A DNA stretch of 64,000 nt from Shimia abyssi. Lineage in GTDB: Bacteria > Pseudomonadota > Alphaproteobacteria > Rhodobacterales > Rhodobacteraceae. Each line of letters starts with the position of its first letter. The first letter of the stretch is position 1. The position numbers were made by a program, and so were the translations under genes. The stretch spans positions 1-64,000 of the forward strand of contig NZ_PYGJ01000015.1 in the NCBI RefSeq assembly GCF_003014475.1, written 5' to 3'. Below, in pieces: positions 48,900 to 58,293 of the stretch. Under the pieces are notes generated by a model. It was not told where the DNA came from and did no database searches. It saw only the letters and a list, made by a program, of their open reading frames with translations.

Positions 48900-50084
48900 A
48901 TGACCAAACACGCCATTGTTGCTGGTGTCGGCATGATCAAGTTCACCAAACCCGGCGCATCCGACACTTACGACAAAATGGGCGCTGCCGCGATCCGCAA
49001 CGCGCTTACTGACGCTGGCATCACGTACTCCGACGTACAACAGGCTTATGCCGGTTACGTCTACGGCGACAGCACATCCGGTCAAAAGGCGCTGTATAAT
49101 GTGGGCATGACTGGCATTCCCATCGTAAATGTAAACAACAACTGTTCCACTGGCTCGACCGCTCTATACCTAGCGCGGCAAGCTATTGAGCACGGCGTGG
49201 CCGAATGTGTTCTGGCCGTTGGATTTGAACAGATGCGGGCTGGTGCATTAGGCTCGCACTGGCTCGACCGCCCCACGCCATTTGATGATTTTGACACTGA
49301 AACCGATGCGCTGGTTGGCAACGCTCAGATCCCTGTGGCCTTACGCTACTTTGGCGGGGCCGGCAAATCTCATATGGAAAAATTCGGCACCACTTTGTCT
49401 GATTTCGCCCGCATCCGAGCAAAGGCCAGCCGTCATGCCGTGCGTAACCCATTGGCACTTTTCAACAAAGAGATCTCCGAAGAAGAAGTCCTCGCAGCGC
49501 CGATGCTGTGGGACGGTGTCATGACTCGCCTCATGGCCTGCCCTCCTACTTGCGGCGGCGCGGCTGCGATACTCTGCTCTGAAAAATTTGCCCTCAAACA
49601 CGGGCTCTCGGCCAAAGTGAAGATTACCGCGCAGTCCATGACGACCGACACGCCCTCGACCTTCGAGGCGCACGACATGATGCAGCTTGTCGGATACGAC
49701 ATGGCCAAGTCCGCTCGCGACGCGGTCAGTGAGACTTCAGGAATTGGCCCTGACGATATCGACGTCATTGAATTACACGACTGTTTCACCCACAACGAAC
49801 TGATAACTTATGAGGCTCTCGGCCTCTGCCCAGAAGGAAATGCTCAGCAATTTATTGCAGATGGCAATAATACTTATGGCGGTAACATTGTGACCAACCC
49901 CTCCGGCGGTCTCCTTTCCAAGGGCCATCCGCTTGGTGCCACCGGTCTGGCCCAATGCTACGAGTTGACCCATCAGCTGCGCGGCACAGCTGAAGCACGG
50001 CAAGTCGACGACGCGCGTATCGCCCTTCAACATAATCTTGGAATTGGTGGTGCCTGCGTTGTCACCCTCTATCAAGCTACCTGA
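48900..50084 (+). CDS. SCP-x-type thiolase / lipid-transfer protein
   Basis: 394 residues of the thiolase superfamily, the SCP-x/lipid-transfer branch. Nucleophile Cys in VNNNCSTGSTALYLA, HDCFTHNELITYEALGLC, and the C-terminal GGLLSKGHPLGATGLAQ. This branch cleaves 3-keto-2-methylacyl-CoAs such as those from sterol side chains or branched fatty acids. First gene of a five-gene operon; its stop TGA overlaps the ATG of the next gene. Confidence 0.9.
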   Translation: MTKHAIVAGVGMIKFTKPGASDTYDKMGAAAIRNALTDAGITYSDVQQAYAGYVYGDSTSGQKALYNVGMTGIPIVNVNNNCSTGSTALYLARQAIEHGVAECVLAVGFEQMRAGALGSHWLDRPTPFDDFDTETDALVGNAQIPVALRYFGGAGKSHMEKFGTTLSDFARIRAKASRHAVRNPLALFNKEISEEEVLAAPMLWDGVMTRLMACPPTCGGAAAILCSEKFALKHGLSAKVKITAQSMTTDTPSTFEAHDMMQLVGYDMAKSARDAVSETSGIGPDDIDVIELHDCFTHNELITYEALGLCPEGNAQQFIADGNNTYGGNIVTNPSGGLLSKGHPLGATGLAQCYELTHQLRGTAEARQVDDARIALQHNLGIGGACVVTLYQAT

Positions 50085-50554
50085 TGGCCCTCTTTGACCG
50101 CTCGCTCATGGGCCAAACCATCGGACCTGTCTCTGTAATACTGGAACGTGGTCCAATGCTGTTCTTTGCTGAAACAATTGGCGAGACAAACCCAGTTCAT
50201 CTCGATCCGGCTGCCGCCCATGCTGCCGGGCACCCCGACATTTTGGCTCTTCCCACCTACGCCGTTGTCATAGCATCCCTGGCCGACAAATCCCTAGCTC
50301 GCCAAGGTAGATGCGACAGCCTCAAACGCCTTGGCGCTGACATGCGCTATCTTCTGCATGGCGGTGAAAGCTACACGTACCACGCGCCTATTTTTGCGGG
50401 CGAAACCGTTGAGGTCACTACTGAGTTTGCCGGTGTATCTAACGCTGGCGGTGGCACCCTCGAAATCGCACGCATCTATCAGCACATCGTTCACACTGAC
50501 CGCGGCCCCCTAGTCACCACAAAACGTGACCTCATTCACAAATTGCCAAAATGA
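50084..50554 (+). CDS. FAS1-like dehydratase (MaoC N-terminal type hot-dog protein)
   Basis: 156 residues, a hot-dog fold of the MaoC_dehydrat_N type: FAETIGETNPVHLDPAAAHAAGH and PTYAVVIASL. This half usually lacks the hydratase catalytic pair and pairs with a MaoC subunit. It overlaps both neighbours by a few bases (TGATG start, and the MaoC ATG at 50551), implying a two-subunit enoyl-CoA hydratase. Confidence 0.88.
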   Translation: MALFDRSLMGQTIGPVSVILERGPMLFFAETIGETNPVHLDPAAAHAAGHPDILALPTYAVVIASLADKSLARQGRCDSLKRLGADMRYLLHGGESYTYHAPIFAGETVEVTTEFAGVSNAGGGTLEIARIYQHIVHTDRGPLVTTKRDLIHKLPK

Positions 50555-50970
50555 CACACCCAACCCCGCAACTTGCTAACATTGGGGACACCCTCCCACC
50601 GCTCACTTTCGGACCAATTTCGCGCCAAACCCTCGCGCTCTATGCCGGCGCTTCAGGAGACCACAACCCGATCCATATAGACACGGATTTCGCCACTGCC
50701 GCAGGCCTGGATGATGTCATCACGCACGGAATGCTAGCAATGTCCCAACTCGGTCGACTTGTCTCCGACTGGGTTGGCTCAGAAAACATCGCCACTCTTT
50801 CTACTCGTTTCACCGCGATCATCCCCGTTGGCGCCAGCCTCACTTGCACCGCCTGCGTCATAGAATGCTTTGAGCAGGACGCCACGTCTTACTTGCGCCT
50901 GCGCCTTGCTGCTCACATCAATGATGGCACGCAAGCGTTGAAAGGAGACGCCACAGTCCGCGTCCCATAA
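50551..50970 (+). CDS. MaoC family enoyl-CoA hydratase
   Basis: 139 residues. Hydratase-2 motif is intact: YAGASGDHNPIHIDTDFATAAGL gives the Asp (and Asn), and VITHGMLAMSQLG the His. With the FAS1-like protein it should hydrate trans-2-enoyl-CoA to the (3R)-hydroxyacyl-CoA. ATG lies within the end of the preceding gene. Confidence 0.9.
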   Translation: MTHPTPQLANIGDTLPPLTFGPISRQTLALYAGASGDHNPIHIDTDFATAAGLDDVITHGMLAMSQLGRLVSDWVGSENIATLSTRFTAIIPVGASLTCTACVIECFEQDATSYLRLRLAAHINDGTQALKGDATVRVP

Positions 50971-50982
50971 AGGAAGGTTCCG

Positions 50983-52131
50983 ATGCCCAACCACCTCTGG
51001 ATGCAAGAGGAGCACCACGCTTTCGCCGAAACCGTCCGTCGGTTTTTCGCGGAGGATCTGGTGCCCAATTTCGCCGAATGGACCAAAGCCGGCACCATCC
51101 CCAGACCCGTCTGGGCCAAAGCAGGCAAGCTTGGCATCCTTGGAGCCACTTTCCCCGAAGATTACGGCGGGCTCGGCCTCTCACGCCACTTTGACGCCGT
51201 TACTCTGCTTGAACAGGCCAAGGCAGGCGACATTGGCTGGGGATTTGGCGTACACAACATAGCTGCCCACTATATCTCCGCTTTTGGCACCGACGATCAA
51301 AAAGCCCGCTGGCTCCCCGGCCTCGCAACAGGAGATAAAATTGCTGCCATTGCCATGACTGAACCCGGTACCGGTTCCGATCTTCAGGCGGTTAAGACAT
51401 CCGCGATCCGCGACGGCAATGAATACCTTATCAACGGCTCAAAAACCTTCATCACCAACGGTGGTAGCGCCGATCTCCTTTTGCTCGTTGCCAAAACCGA
51501 CCCAACGGCCAAGGGACGCGGCGTCTCGCTCATAATCGTCGAAACTGAACAGCTGGATGGCTACTCCGTTGGCCGCCGCCTTAAGAAAATGGGCATGAAA
51601 CGCAACGACACAGCCGAACTCAACTTTGCCGACGTGCGTATACCGTTAACCAACCTGCTCGGCGCCGAAGAGGGGCAAGGCTTCTACCAGCTCATGAAAC
51701 AACTCCCTTGGGAACGCCTCATAATAGGCTTTTCTGCTCTCGGTTCCGCACAATGTGCACTCGAAATGACATTGGAATACGTCAAGGAACGCCGCGCCTT
51801 TGGCAAACGCATTATGGATTTCCAAAACACCAGGTTCAAACTCGCAGAAGTGGCCACAAAGGTAGACATACTCGCTGCTTTCATGGACCAATGCCTCGTC
51901 GAACTCGACCTAGGGCAACTCACCGCCGAAAAGGCAGCCATGGCAAAATGGTGGAGCACTCAAACCCAATGCGAGGTCATCGACGAATGCCTGCAGCTTT
52001 TTGGGGGCTACGGCTACATGTCCGAATATCCGATCTCCGAACTCTACACTGACGCCCGCGTACAAAAGATCTACGGCGGTACCAACGAGATAATGAAAGA
52101 ACTGATCGCACGCGGACTGGACAGAGACTAA
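50983..52131 (+). CDS. Acyl-CoA dehydrogenase
   Basis: FAD enzyme of 382 residues that makes the 2-enoyl-CoA. MTEPGTGSDLQAVKTSAIRDG (FAD/substrate loop), TFITNGGSADLLLLVAKTDP, QCALEMTLEYVKERRAFGK, and the C-terminal GGYGYMSEYPISELY with the YGGTNEIMKELIAR end, in which Glu is the likely catalytic base. AAGGAAGG lies 9 bases ahead of the ATG. Fourth of the five-gene operon. Confidence 0.94.
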   Translation: MPNHLWMQEEHHAFAETVRRFFAEDLVPNFAEWTKAGTIPRPVWAKAGKLGILGATFPEDYGGLGLSRHFDAVTLLEQAKAGDIGWGFGVHNIAAHYISAFGTDDQKARWLPGLATGDKIAAIAMTEPGTGSDLQAVKTSAIRDGNEYLINGSKTFITNGGSADLLLLVAKTDPTAKGRGVSLIIVETEQLDGYSVGRRLKKMGMKRNDTAELNFADVRIPLTNLLGAEEGQGFYQLMKQLPWERLIIGFSALGSAQCALEMTLEYVKERRAFGKRIMDFQNTRFKLAEVATKVDILAAFMDQCLVELDLGQLTAEKAAMAKWWSTQTQCEVIDECLQLFGGYGYMSEYPISELYTDARVQKIYGGTNEIMKELIARGLDRD

Positions 52132-52156
52132 AACGACCGGCCAGGGGAGGCAGAGT

Positions 52157-53254
52157 ATGCTCAAAGGCATCCGCATCATCGAAATAGAAGGTCTCGGCCC
52201 GGCCCCCTTTGCTGCGATGACACTCGCCGATCTTGGCGCCGATGTGATCACTATCCATCGCAAAGCCACCTCGGGCCAAGTCACCACCGACGCCTCAATC
52301 CTTGACCGTGGCAAACGTTCCATCGAATTAGACCTCAAGGACACGTCCGACCTCGCTACCGCCAAACAAATCATTAAAACGGCCGACGCCCTGATCGAAG
52401 GCTTCCGCCCTGGCGTGATGGAACGTCTCGGCCTAGGCCCAGAAACCTGCCACACGGACAATCCCGCCCTCGTCTATGGCCGAATGACAGGATGGGGCCA
52501 AACCGGTGAACGCGCCAAAACTGCTGGGCATGATCTCAATTACATCGCTCAGTCCGGCGCTCTACACTACGCCTCAGAACCGGGTAGTACGCCTATCGCC
52601 CCCGCCACTCTCGTCGGCGACATCGGCGGTGGTGCGCTCTACCTAGTGATCGGAATACTCTCAGGAATACTCAACGCCCGTGCCACAGGGCAAGGCACTG
52701 TCGTCGATGCCGCCATTGTCGACGGCTCTGCTCATATGATGAACCTGCTCATGGCTATCCGGCAATCCGGCGGTCTCTCTCCTATCCGAGGAAACAGCCT
52801 GCTCGATGGCCCTCACTGGAGCCGTACTTACGCGTGCGCTGACGACGGCTTTGTCTCTGTGCAATGTCTCGAACCGAAATTCTACGCCGAATTTCTGCGC
52901 ATCATGGAACTCGATGCCGATCCAGACTTCCGCGACCAGATGAACAAGTCCTGTTGGCCGACGCTTACGACAAACCTGTCTAAAATCTTTCTCCGTCAAC
53001 CTCGCATCCACTGGGAAATGCTGTTCGCAGGCACCGACGCCTGTGTGGCAGCGGTGCTTTCACCTGACGAATCTGCCCGTTCACCACACATGATCGAGCG
53101 GGGTACTTGGCAAACTCCAAACGGAGATCTGCAAGCAGCACCGGCCCCGCGTTTTGATAACCATATCCAAAGACCACGCCCCGCCCCTCAACGAGGCCAG
53201 CACACGGCAAACATTCTCAAAAAACTTGAAAGCGAATTGAACAACAAAACCTGA
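52157..53254 (+). CDS. CaiB/BaiF CoA-transferase family, alpha-methylacyl-CoA racemase-like
   Basis: 365 residues of the family III CoA-transferase fold. The catalytic region resembles alpha-methylacyl-CoA racemase: YGRMTGWGQTGERAKTAGHDLNYIAQSG in pieces, with the AGHDLNY His, and TLVGDIGGGALYL with the Asp of the racemase His/Asp pair. It should interconvert (2R)- and (2S)-methylacyl-CoA. Last gene of the operon, 25 bases after the dehydrogenase. No intrinsic terminator is seen after it. Confidence 0.87.
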   Translation: MLKGIRIIEIEGLGPAPFAAMTLADLGADVITIHRKATSGQVTTDASILDRGKRSIELDLKDTSDLATAKQIIKTADALIEGFRPGVMERLGLGPETCHTDNPALVYGRMTGWGQTGERAKTAGHDLNYIAQSGALHYASEPGSTPIAPATLVGDIGGGALYLVIGILSGILNARATGQGTVVDAAIVDGSAHMMNLLMAIRQSGGLSPIRGNSLLDGPHWSRTYACADDGFVSVQCLEPKFYAEFLRIMELDADPDFRDQMNKSCWPTLTTNLSKIFLRQPRIHWEMLFAGTDACVAAVLSPDESARSPHMIERGTWQTPNGDLQAAPAPRFDNHIQRPRPAPQRGQHTANILKKLESELNNKT

Positions 53255-53775
53255 GGTGTCTTGTCTGCTACGAAAAATACGTAGGCGTAGCTTCTGCGCC
53301 CCATAAACAATCTGGAGCTGTACTGGACGTGTGACGTGTTCGCGCTGCCCCAAGTGCTCGTTTAAGCCACTTTCCTTTCGAAAGCGACGGGACTTTTCTA
53401 GCCTTAGGCTGACTGTCTTCGGCGCGGATCGTAGGCGTGCTCGTCAACGCAAGTTGATCCGACAGTCTAGATACCTACTATCAACATGAAGATTTTGGGC
53501 AGGTAGTCGGAAAAGGTGCGAGAAATACCATTTTTACTCATTACATCAGCCGATGCATCTCCTGCTTCACCACCCTCTTATCGTCTCAAAAGCTTGCAAC
53601 GGGTTCGTGCCAAAAGCAGCCGGGGGCGCTGGAACTGAGTTAGCTTATCCGAAACAAAAGAAACTGAACGAGGCGTTCAGCTCGCCTATCAAATGACCTC
53701 TCTGAACTTTTAGGTGCGTTGCTGATTGCAACGAGGGCGAGGGCACACCGGCGGACTATACCACCCTGCCCAAGC
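53255..53775. other. Stretch without a recognised gene
   Basis: About 520 bases with no open frame that I trust, no tRNA, no clear transposase remnant and no good terminator. Short inverted repeats such as AGGCG with CGCCT near 53681 occur. It marks the boundary between the acyl-CoA operon and an accessory-looking region, so it may be a scar of past rearrangement. Confidence 0.35.
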
Positions 53776-54963
53776 TTATGCGTTTCGATCCTCGAACTCT
53801 GCGCGCAGTTTTTTTACCTCGGCGTCAAACACCTCTCGTTTTAACGGCTCTGACCCACCGCGCCTCGTAGGTTGTGCTGAAGTCTCATCGACATCGGGAA
53901 GGCGCTCGCCCAGAAGCTGACCGTCGCTAGACAACAGGACAGCGATCCATCGGGCCGCAGGAATCTCTGCGAATATGACCATCACCACTACGGTCAACGG
54001 AATAGCCAGAAAAGCCCCTATTCCCCCCCAGATCGACGACCAGAATGTAAGGGCCACCATGACCATGAAGGTGCTAAGGTTCAGTGACCGACCTTGCATT
54101 GCAGGTTGTATCACATTGGCGATGAATTGGTCGGCTCCGCCATATCCAATCAAAACGATCAAAAAGGGGGTGAAGTCGTCAAATTGGATCAACGCGACTA
54201 AAGAAGGTAAAGCAATTCCGATAAAGGCACCGATATTGGGAATGAACCCGGCGAAGAAAACAGTAAGTGCCAGAAGTGGAGCAAAATCCAGCCCTACCCA
54301 TGTGAAGATCCCGAACGCGACGACACCGCTCATCGCGCTGGTTACGGCATTGACCCACATGTACTGCTTCACGCCGTCCGAAATCCGCGCCAAAATCCTC
54401 TGAGCCTTGCGTGATTCTTCCTCAGTTGTGGCCATTCGTGGCAGTTTTTCGATCCACGCCATCCGTTCGGACGCCAGAAAAGCCAGATACAGCGCCACAA
54501 GCCCCAATAGAGACAGGGCACCGCCAAGCTGACCTAAGACGGCCGCGGCCCAAGACCCAAGGTCAATAGTCTCGGCGGCCTTTAGGCCTGCCACTACCAT
54601 TTTTGGTCCCAGCAGGCTTTCGATCCTTTCCATTATGATGAGGGATCTCTCGTGATAACGCGGGAGGGCGTCCTGGATTTCTTCGACGGACGAAGACACG
54701 ATCAGTCCCAGAAATAGGATTACCGCAATGATCACCAAAACACTAAAAACCTGTGCCAGCCACATTGGCGGTGTCCGCCCCATAAGAGTCACACACTGAA
54801 TCTTGTCAACAAGCGCCGAAGAGAGAATGAACAGCAGGCCGGTGATGGACAGGGGTATCAAGAGATCGCGACCATACCATAAAAAGCAAACTGAAATCGC
54901 CATAGTCGCCAAAGCGAAAAACCACGTCGATAGCGTTGCTCTGTTTGGATCACTGGATGTCAT
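53776..54963 (-). CDS. AI-2E family transporter
   Basis: 395 residues with seven or eight membrane helices. PNIGAFIGIALPSLVALIQF, GYGGADQFIANVIQPAMQGRSLNL and WGGIGAFLAIPLTVVVMVI are characteristic of the AI-2E/TqsA family. The tail (about 350-395) is cytoplasmic and polar. The substrate cannot be told; family members export AI-2 or move ions. Divergent from the lipid kinase, with about 200 bases between. Confidence 0.92.
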   Translation of the reverse strand: MTSSDPNRATLSTWFFALATMAISVCFLWYGRDLLIPLSITGLLFILSSALVDKIQCVTLMGRTPPMWLAQVFSVLVIIAVILFLGLIVSSSVEEIQDALPRYHERSLIIMERIESLLGPKMVVAGLKAAETIDLGSWAAAVLGQLGGALSLLGLVALYLAFLASERMAWIEKLPRMATTEEESRKAQRILARISDGVKQYMWVNAVTSAMSGVVAFGIFTWVGLDFAPLLALTVFFAGFIPNIGAFIGIALPSLVALIQFDDFTPFLIVLIGYGGADQFIANVIQPAMQGRSLNLSTFMVMVALTFWSSIWGGIGAFLAIPLTVVVMVIFAEIPAARWIAVLLSSDGQLLGERLPDVDETSAQPTRRGGSEPLKREVFDAEVKKLRAEFEDRNA

Positions 54964-55166
54964 ATGCTACCCTTGTCAAAGCCATTCTTTCCCAGAATAG
55001 AAACGTTTGATTGCCACCTTTGGCGTTGTTTTGCAAATTGCCAAAGGCAAAACAATTGGTGGCGCTTTCATGATTTCGTTCAAAACCAATCAGTTTTCAA
55101 TTGACACTCCAGTCAATCCGAAAGCACCCTGACCGCTTTCCAACTCAAGAAATACACAGGCAACCG

Positions 55167-56060
55167 ATGAGCCAGAAAACCCTGCTTCTACTAAACAGAA
55201 AATCCGCCGCCCGCCCGGAGGTGCGCGAAGTCCTGAAGCTCGTTCAAAAAGATCTGGATATCGAAATTTGGGTGCCATGGTCGCGCAAGCAACTCCGCAA
55301 GATATTGCGCCGCTCGATTGAGAGAGGAACAAAACGCGTGATCGCAGCCGGTGGTGATGGCACGCTAAACAAGGTCACAAATGCATTGCTTTCTTGTTCG
55401 TCTGACGTCGAAGTCTCGCTGGGATTGGTGCCGCTTGGAACAGCCAATGATTTTGCGCGAGCTTATGGCGATTTTGGGCGAGAATTGGACCATTCAATCC
55501 GGGTAGCCGCCACAGGAGAAGCCAGTCCCATTGATGTGGGTAGGATCAACGGCACGTATTTTTTGAATGTCGCCAGCGGCGGTTTCGGTGCCATGATAAC
55601 GGCAACAACGCCGCAAGAAATAAAACGCAGGTTGGGAGGCTTGGCCTATTCGATTTCGGGTCTGGCGCGGATCTCCGAATTGCAACCCGCACAAGCGTCG
55701 ATCAGTATTGATGGAAAGCCAGCTGTTCCAACGGCCGTTACCGCCTTGGTCATTGCGAACAATCGCTATGCCGGGGGTGGATTTGATGTAGCTCCTGATG
55801 CGTCTGTTTCAGACGGTTTGTTGGACCTTGGCGTATTTTCGACAAATAGCTTGCAGTCCGTTTCAACAGGGCTTGCGGGATTGATAGACAGTAAGGACCC
55901 CGCATCGGGAATTGTGAACAGGACAAAAGTCAAATCTGTTGTTTTGGAGACAGTGGAGCCTTTCCATTTGAACCTCGACGGGGAACCGATGATTGCGACA
56001 AAATTCGAAATAGATGTTTTGCCAAGGCGCCTGTTGTTTGTTGCGCCTGCTCCAAACTAA
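55167..56060 (+). CDS. YegS-like diacylglycerol/lipid kinase
   Basis: 297 residues of the DAGK catalytic family. VIAAGGDGTLNKVTNALL (nucleotide site) and GLVPLGTANDFARAYGDF are diagnostic; the C-terminal LLDLGVFS region and the NLDGEP motif follow. It phosphorylates a lipid headgroup, probably diacylglycerol or phosphatidylglycerol, at the membrane. ATG at 55167 fits the family; the frame upstream to 55101 adds 22 residues without a match. BrkB follows after 5 bases. Confidence 0.9.
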   Translation: MSQKTLLLLNRKSAARPEVREVLKLVQKDLDIEIWVPWSRKQLRKILRRSIERGTKRVIAAGGDGTLNKVTNALLSCSSDVEVSLGLVPLGTANDFARAYGDFGRELDHSIRVAATGEASPIDVGRINGTYFLNVASGGFGAMITATTPQEIKRRLGGLAYSISGLARISELQPAQASISIDGKPAVPTAVTALVIANNRYAGGGFDVAPDASVSDGLLDLGVFSTNSLQSVSTGLAGLIDSKDPASGIVNRTKVKSVVLETVEPFHLNLDGEPMIATKFEIDVLPRRLLFVAPAPN

Positions 56061-56065
56061 CGCAA

Positions 56066-56911
56066 ATGAATTTTAGGCCCATTTTACAAGCCCTCTGGGC
56101 GGCCCTGGTAAGGTTTGACGGGAACCATGGCTGGAGCAAAAGCAGCCATATTGCCATGTCTATGATGCTGGCCTTGTTTCCCTTTACGGTATTTGCATTG
56201 TCCTTGACCCAAGCCGTGTCGTCCGAATTCTCAAGCTTGGATGTCGTCGAATTCATCTATGGAACTTGGCCGGATAGTATCGCGGAGCCCATCGTCATAG
56301 AAGTAAAGGCTGTCTTGCGAGACAGCGGCGTTAAGGCAATGACCGTTGGGGGCCTTTTAGCCGTATTTTTTGCCTCAAATGGCGTGGACGCAATCCGGCA
56401 AGCGTTGACCGATGCCTATCGCGAAGATGATCCCCGCCCACTTTGGAAATCGCGCGCCTTATGTGTTGTTTTTGTTCTTTGTGGTTCTGCAATTCTGACG
56501 GTTGCCGCCCTTTTGACTTTCGCTGTCCCGCTGTTTTTTGACTTGCTGGAAACGAGTTATGAATCGCATACCGCGACATGGTTCGGCCACGAAGCCCTGC
56601 GGCTAGGGGTTTCATTTGTGCTGCTAATTTTTTCGGTGTTTGCGTGTCACCTTTGGTTGCCCGGCACCCATCACACCTTAAAACAGGTCGCGCCTGGTGT
56701 AGTTCTAACAGTGGTTCTTTGGATTACCTCAGGACGAATTTTCGCTCTCTACGTCACCAGCTTTTCTTCTTATAGCGTGACCTATGCTGGTTTGGCCGGC
56801 GTCATGGCGGCCTTGGTGTTTCTATACTTGATGGCCACAATATTTGTTATCGGAGCTGAGGTTAATGGACGCCTCATTGCAATCGGTGGTGATGAGATCT
56901 GCGACGCGTAG
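56066..56911 (+). CDS. YihY/BrkB family membrane protein
   Basis: 281 residues with six predicted membrane helices. NHGWSKSSHIAMSMMLALFP, SNGVDAIRQALTDAYREDDPRPLWKSR in pieces, and the C-terminal SVTYAGLAGVMAALVFLYLMA match YihY/BrkB. Known members are of uncertain function, perhaps lipid or envelope related. It forms an operon with the lipid kinase. Confidence 0.9.
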   Translation: MNFRPILQALWAALVRFDGNHGWSKSSHIAMSMMLALFPFTVFALSLTQAVSSEFSSLDVVEFIYGTWPDSIAEPIVIEVKAVLRDSGVKAMTVGGLLAVFFASNGVDAIRQALTDAYREDDPRPLWKSRALCVVFVLCGSAILTVAALLTFAVPLFFDLLETSYESHTATWFGHEALRLGVSFVLLIFSVFACHLWLPGTHHTLKQVAPGVVLTVVLWITSGRIFALYVTSFSSYSVTYAGLAGVMAALVFLYLMATIFVIGAEVNGRLIAIGGDEICDA

Positions 56912-56983
56912 AATCTTTCAGAGATATCCTATCGCCTAGAACCCTTGCAAAGAGATCGAAGGCTGACAAAATACGAAGCCTTC

Positions 56984-58018
56984 TTACCCACTTGCCAAAT
57001 TGGCGCTTTTCGGTTCCTGCGCTTTTAAGAATTTGGAGGGAGACGTGCCTTCCCAACTAGAGAAAGCCTCGGAAAAACTTTGTCGGTGATCAAAGCCAAG
57101 TGCCTCTGCAATTTCTTCGATACTTTTCCCGACCATCAAAAGACGTTTGGACATGTCGTGACGTTGGGTTTGCATGATTTCACGAAAGGATGTCCCTTCA
57201 GCCTTTAACCGAAGTTGAATCGTTCTTTCATGTGTTTGTAACGCCTGAGAGGTATTGGCCAGCGACCACGGCGCGACACCGAACGACGCGCGAACAAGTC
57301 CCGCGACGACGTCTTTGGTCAACGGCTTCAGGTCGGCCAAATTCTGATCCCTGCGAATGAACTTGGCATCCAAATAGCGGGATAACACCTCGGCACGGAG
57401 GACATCCGTCCCGGCCATGCCTGATTTTAGCAACTTGTCGTCAAAAGAAATGTAGCCTTGTTTCGAATTTCGCACCTCTGCGATTGGAGAACCCGCCGGA
57501 AAATGCGTCAGGGATCCGTTGGGGTAAGCGATCTTGATGTCAGGATCCCACTCGCTGTTTGCAAGGCACACGATATTGGCCAACAGGCCGATAGTGTATT
57601 GCACATCATGCGCCCCTTCATCGGCATTGAACGGTTCGAAATACCAGATGTGGCAACGCCCGTTATAGATCCTGATCACCAGCTCTGACTCGCTTTGGAT
57701 GTAATCGAGCGCTGATTTCGTGATCTGGAAAGCGTCCCATAGTGTATCTGCGGAAACAGCCGCCCGACCAAAAAATCCAAGATCTTCAAGGTTTTGGTTA
57801 AACCCCGCCCATATGAAAAAATCGTCATCGCCCGCCAGCCGCGATATTTTCCTCAAGCCTTTCAGATAGCTCGAAACGTTAATAATTTCTTCCGCGTCAG
57901 CAGAGAGGTCGAGTGCTTGAAGGGTTTTGTGAAACCCCTGTATACTGTCGGATAGCAGCAACGTTGGCCCATGGAATGCGCCCGCTCGGATCATGAACTT
58001 CTCCGCGGAAGCGCTCAT
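56984..58018 (-). CDS. AraC-family transcriptional regulator
   Basis: 344 residues. An OruR/Arabinose-binding-like N-terminal domain (about 20-200) precedes two C-terminal AraC helix-turn-helix motifs (about 240-335), with ERTIQLRLKAEGTSFREIM and IEEIAEALGFDHRQSFSEAFSSWEGTSPSKF in pieces. Divergent from the arylsulfatase, so it is the likely regulator of that gene. A start at 57994 with GGAG six bases ahead is an alternative. Confidence 0.9.
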   Translation of the reverse strand: MSASAEKFMIRAGAFHGPTLLLSDSIQGFHKTLQALDLSADAEEIINVSSYLKGLRKISRLAGDDDFFIWAGFNQNLEDLGFFGRAAVSADTLWDAFQITKSALDYIQSESELVIRIYNGRCHIWYFEPFNADEGAHDVQYTIGLLANIVCLANSEWDPDIKIAYPNGSLTHFPAGSPIAEVRNSKQGYISFDDKLLKSGMAGTDVLRAEVLSRYLDAKFIRRDQNLADLKPLTKDVVAGLVRASFGVAPWSLANTSQALQTHERTIQLRLKAEGTSFREIMQTQRHDMSKRLLMVGKSIEEIAEALGFDHRQSFSEAFSSWEGTSPSKFLKAQEPKSANLASG

Positions 58019-58293
58019 TCCCCGAGACTACAATATGGCTTTCGATCGGTATCAACGCCTTCGGCTTGTCGTGTCATAGCTCTTCTCGATGTGGAAATGG
58101 CCGTGTTGGATATAGTGCTACCACATACCCTTTTTGAAAAGATACACCTCAAATCGGACTTAGATTCGTGTTTGCCGACATGAACGGGGCGAACGATCCC
58201 TAACATCTCAATTCTTCGCGGCGACTAAGGTTTTTGCGCGATGCCGTCAGTCGAAAGACTGATGTGGTGATTTTGATAAATTTGGGAGCGCGC
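58019..58293. promoter_or_regulatory. Divergent promoter region between AraC regulator and arylsulfatase
   Basis: 275 bases without a gene, the expected place for operators of the AraC protein. A small TCAGTC-GAAA-GACTGA stem-loop (58247-58262) lies 31 bases before the sulfatase ATG. Direct repeats could not be assigned by eye. Confidence 0.4.

Noticed and set aside
53701..53775. tRNA-like sequence
   Set aside because: Some stems can be drawn, but there is no TPsiC-type GTTCGA segment, anticodon loop or acceptor stem in order.
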